A stretch of DNA of 6,991 nt from Limnobacter sp. Lineage in GTDB: Bacteria; Pseudomonadota; Gammaproteobacteria; Burkholderiales; Burkholderiaceae_B. Each line of letters begins with the position of its first letter. The stretch's first letter is position 1. The notes beneath the pieces were generated by a model. It ran no database searches, had not been told where the DNA came from, and was given only the letters and a program-made list of their open reading frames with translations. The stretch is taken from NCBI GenBank assembly GCA_012032215.1, contig JAAURO010000088.1, forward strand, positions 1 through 6,991, read 5' to 3'. Positions 6,262 to 6,991 of this stretch are shown one piece after another. A program made the position numbers and the translations under genes.

Positions 6262-6991
6262 CTTTAAGCAGCCAAACCATGAACAACAACACTGTACAAA
6301 GCGCTGCCAAAGCCTTGGCAAGCGGCAAAAACAAGGGTATCGAAAAGCCTTCTGATTCAGGGTTTGAAAGCCTGTTTGCCACCGCCATGGCTGGCCAGAG
6401 TGCGGGTGGAAAATGGTCTGAGCTGCACGGCGAGTTGCAGGAAGCACTGGCCAGCGGTGAACAGAAAAAAAACACCCCGCCCAACCCTGCAGGCGGCTTA
6501 AGCCCGGTTGCTTCGGCAGTGCACAATGCCGTGTTTGCCCAGCAAAACCAGCAGCCAGGGCCTGTTGCTGCCGCACCCAGCATACAGGCTAGTGCCACTG
6601 TAAAACCAGCCCCCATAGCCCAGCAGCCAGCCAGCCCCGCCATGGGTACCAACAACACCCATACCAGCAGCGTGCAGGCCAATGCACCGCAAGAGCCAGG
6701 CGCCGCCCAGGAAGGTGCTAAAAACAGCAAGGCACCAGAGGCACAGACCAGCCAATCGGGAAACACAGCCGATATACAGCAAGCAGCAAGCAGCCCGGCC
6801 AATGCACAAAGCACCGCCCAACGTGCACAAGCAGAGCAAACAACCCCTGAATTGCCTGTTGAGCAGGTAATCGGGGCAGGTCAAAAAGCCACGCGCGCTG
6901 CGCTAACCGATCCCGAAACAGCCCCTGAACAGGCAAGCAGAATTGCAGTGCCAGCAGTGCTGGTTTCAGACGTGCAAAAAACACACAGCAA
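6258..6991 (+). CDS. fliK: Flagellar hook-length control protein FliK, N-terminal part (cut by window edge)
   Basis: FliK is exported during hook assembly, measures hook length with its extended N-terminal region, and then makes FlhB switch from hook to filament substrates through its C-terminal domain. The frame opens at ATG 6258 (GGAGA at 6247-6251, 4-base ATGA overlap with fliJ) and stays open to the last base, giving 244 codons. A second ATG at 6279 is possible but less well placed. The N-terminal ~75 residues include an SGFESLFATAMAG segment of the kind seen near the start of FliK proteins. The remainder is an Ala/Gln/Pro/Ser/Thr-rich, low-complexity stretch expected of the flexible ruler region. 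The conserved C-terminal domain lies beyond the window, so the call rests on position right after fliJ and composition. An eight-A run at 6465-6472 is read through without breaking the frame. Confidence 0.88.
   Translation, partial: MTLSSQTMNNNTVQSAAKALASGKNKGIEKPSDSGFESLFATAMAGQSAGGKWSELHGELQEALASGEQKKNTPPNPAGGLSPVASAVHNAVFAQQNQQPGPVAAAPSIQASATVKPAPIAQQPASPAMGTNNTHTSSVQANAPQEPGAAQEGAKNSKAPEAQTSQSGNTADIQQAASSPANAQSTAQRAQAEQTTPELPVEQVIGAGQKATRAALTDPETAPEQASRIAVPAVLVSDVQKTHS

Noticed and set aside
6239..6984. Long opposite-strand frames across the fliK region
   Set aside because: They are Cys/Leu/Ala/Gly-rich mirror images of the Ala/Gln/Pro-rich fliK linker and have no supporting start signals or domains.
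1..6991. CRISPR arrays, tRNA or rRNA genes, toxin-antitoxin or defence systems
   Set aside because: No regularly spaced repeats, RNA gene signatures or defence-type proteins were found. Everything right of 911 is flagellar.

Overview
The window is a stretch of chromosome from a flagellated proteobacterium carrying most of a flagellar basal-body and export operon, read left to right as fliF, fliG, fliH, fliI, fliJ and the start of fliK. Gene order, the FliG and FliI sequences, and a linker in FliI reading roughly '[17 protein letters not shown]' before the GRVLD segment all suggest a betaproteobacterium of the order Burkholderiales. The moderate GC content would fit a Limnobacter-like genus. 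The taxonomic guess is inference from memory of the families and was not tested.

Layout: bases 1-114 hold nothing I can assign. Bases ~115-612 are the decayed remnant of an IS481-type DDE transposase that has lost internal blocks, including two of the three catalytic acids. Bases 613-910 are a gene-free leader for the flagellar operon. It holds two promoter-like sequences, both pointing at fliF: a sigma-54 type -24/-12 element (650-665) and a sigma-28 (FliA) type element (802-828). From 911 to the right edge the genes are tightly packed. fliF and fliG are 27 bases apart; fliG/fliH, fliH/fliI, fliI/fliJ and fliJ/fliK all overlap, which points to one transcript with translational coupling.

How the genes work together: FliF forms the MS ring in the inner membrane, and FliG sits on its cytoplasmic face and takes torque from the stator. 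FliH, FliI and FliJ form the soluble ATPase complex that delivers substrates to the flagellar type III export gate. FliK measures hook length and switches export specificity.

The main oddity is that fliF, fliG and fliH each carry one frame break and fliI carries two. All five look like the loss of one base from a short run of identical bases, and every protein reads through convincingly once that base is restored. The simplest reading is uncorrected homopolymer error in the assembly, with recent real slippage mutations as the alternative. I see no previously undescribed system here. The most useful leads are the double promoter arrangement and the frameshift pattern.
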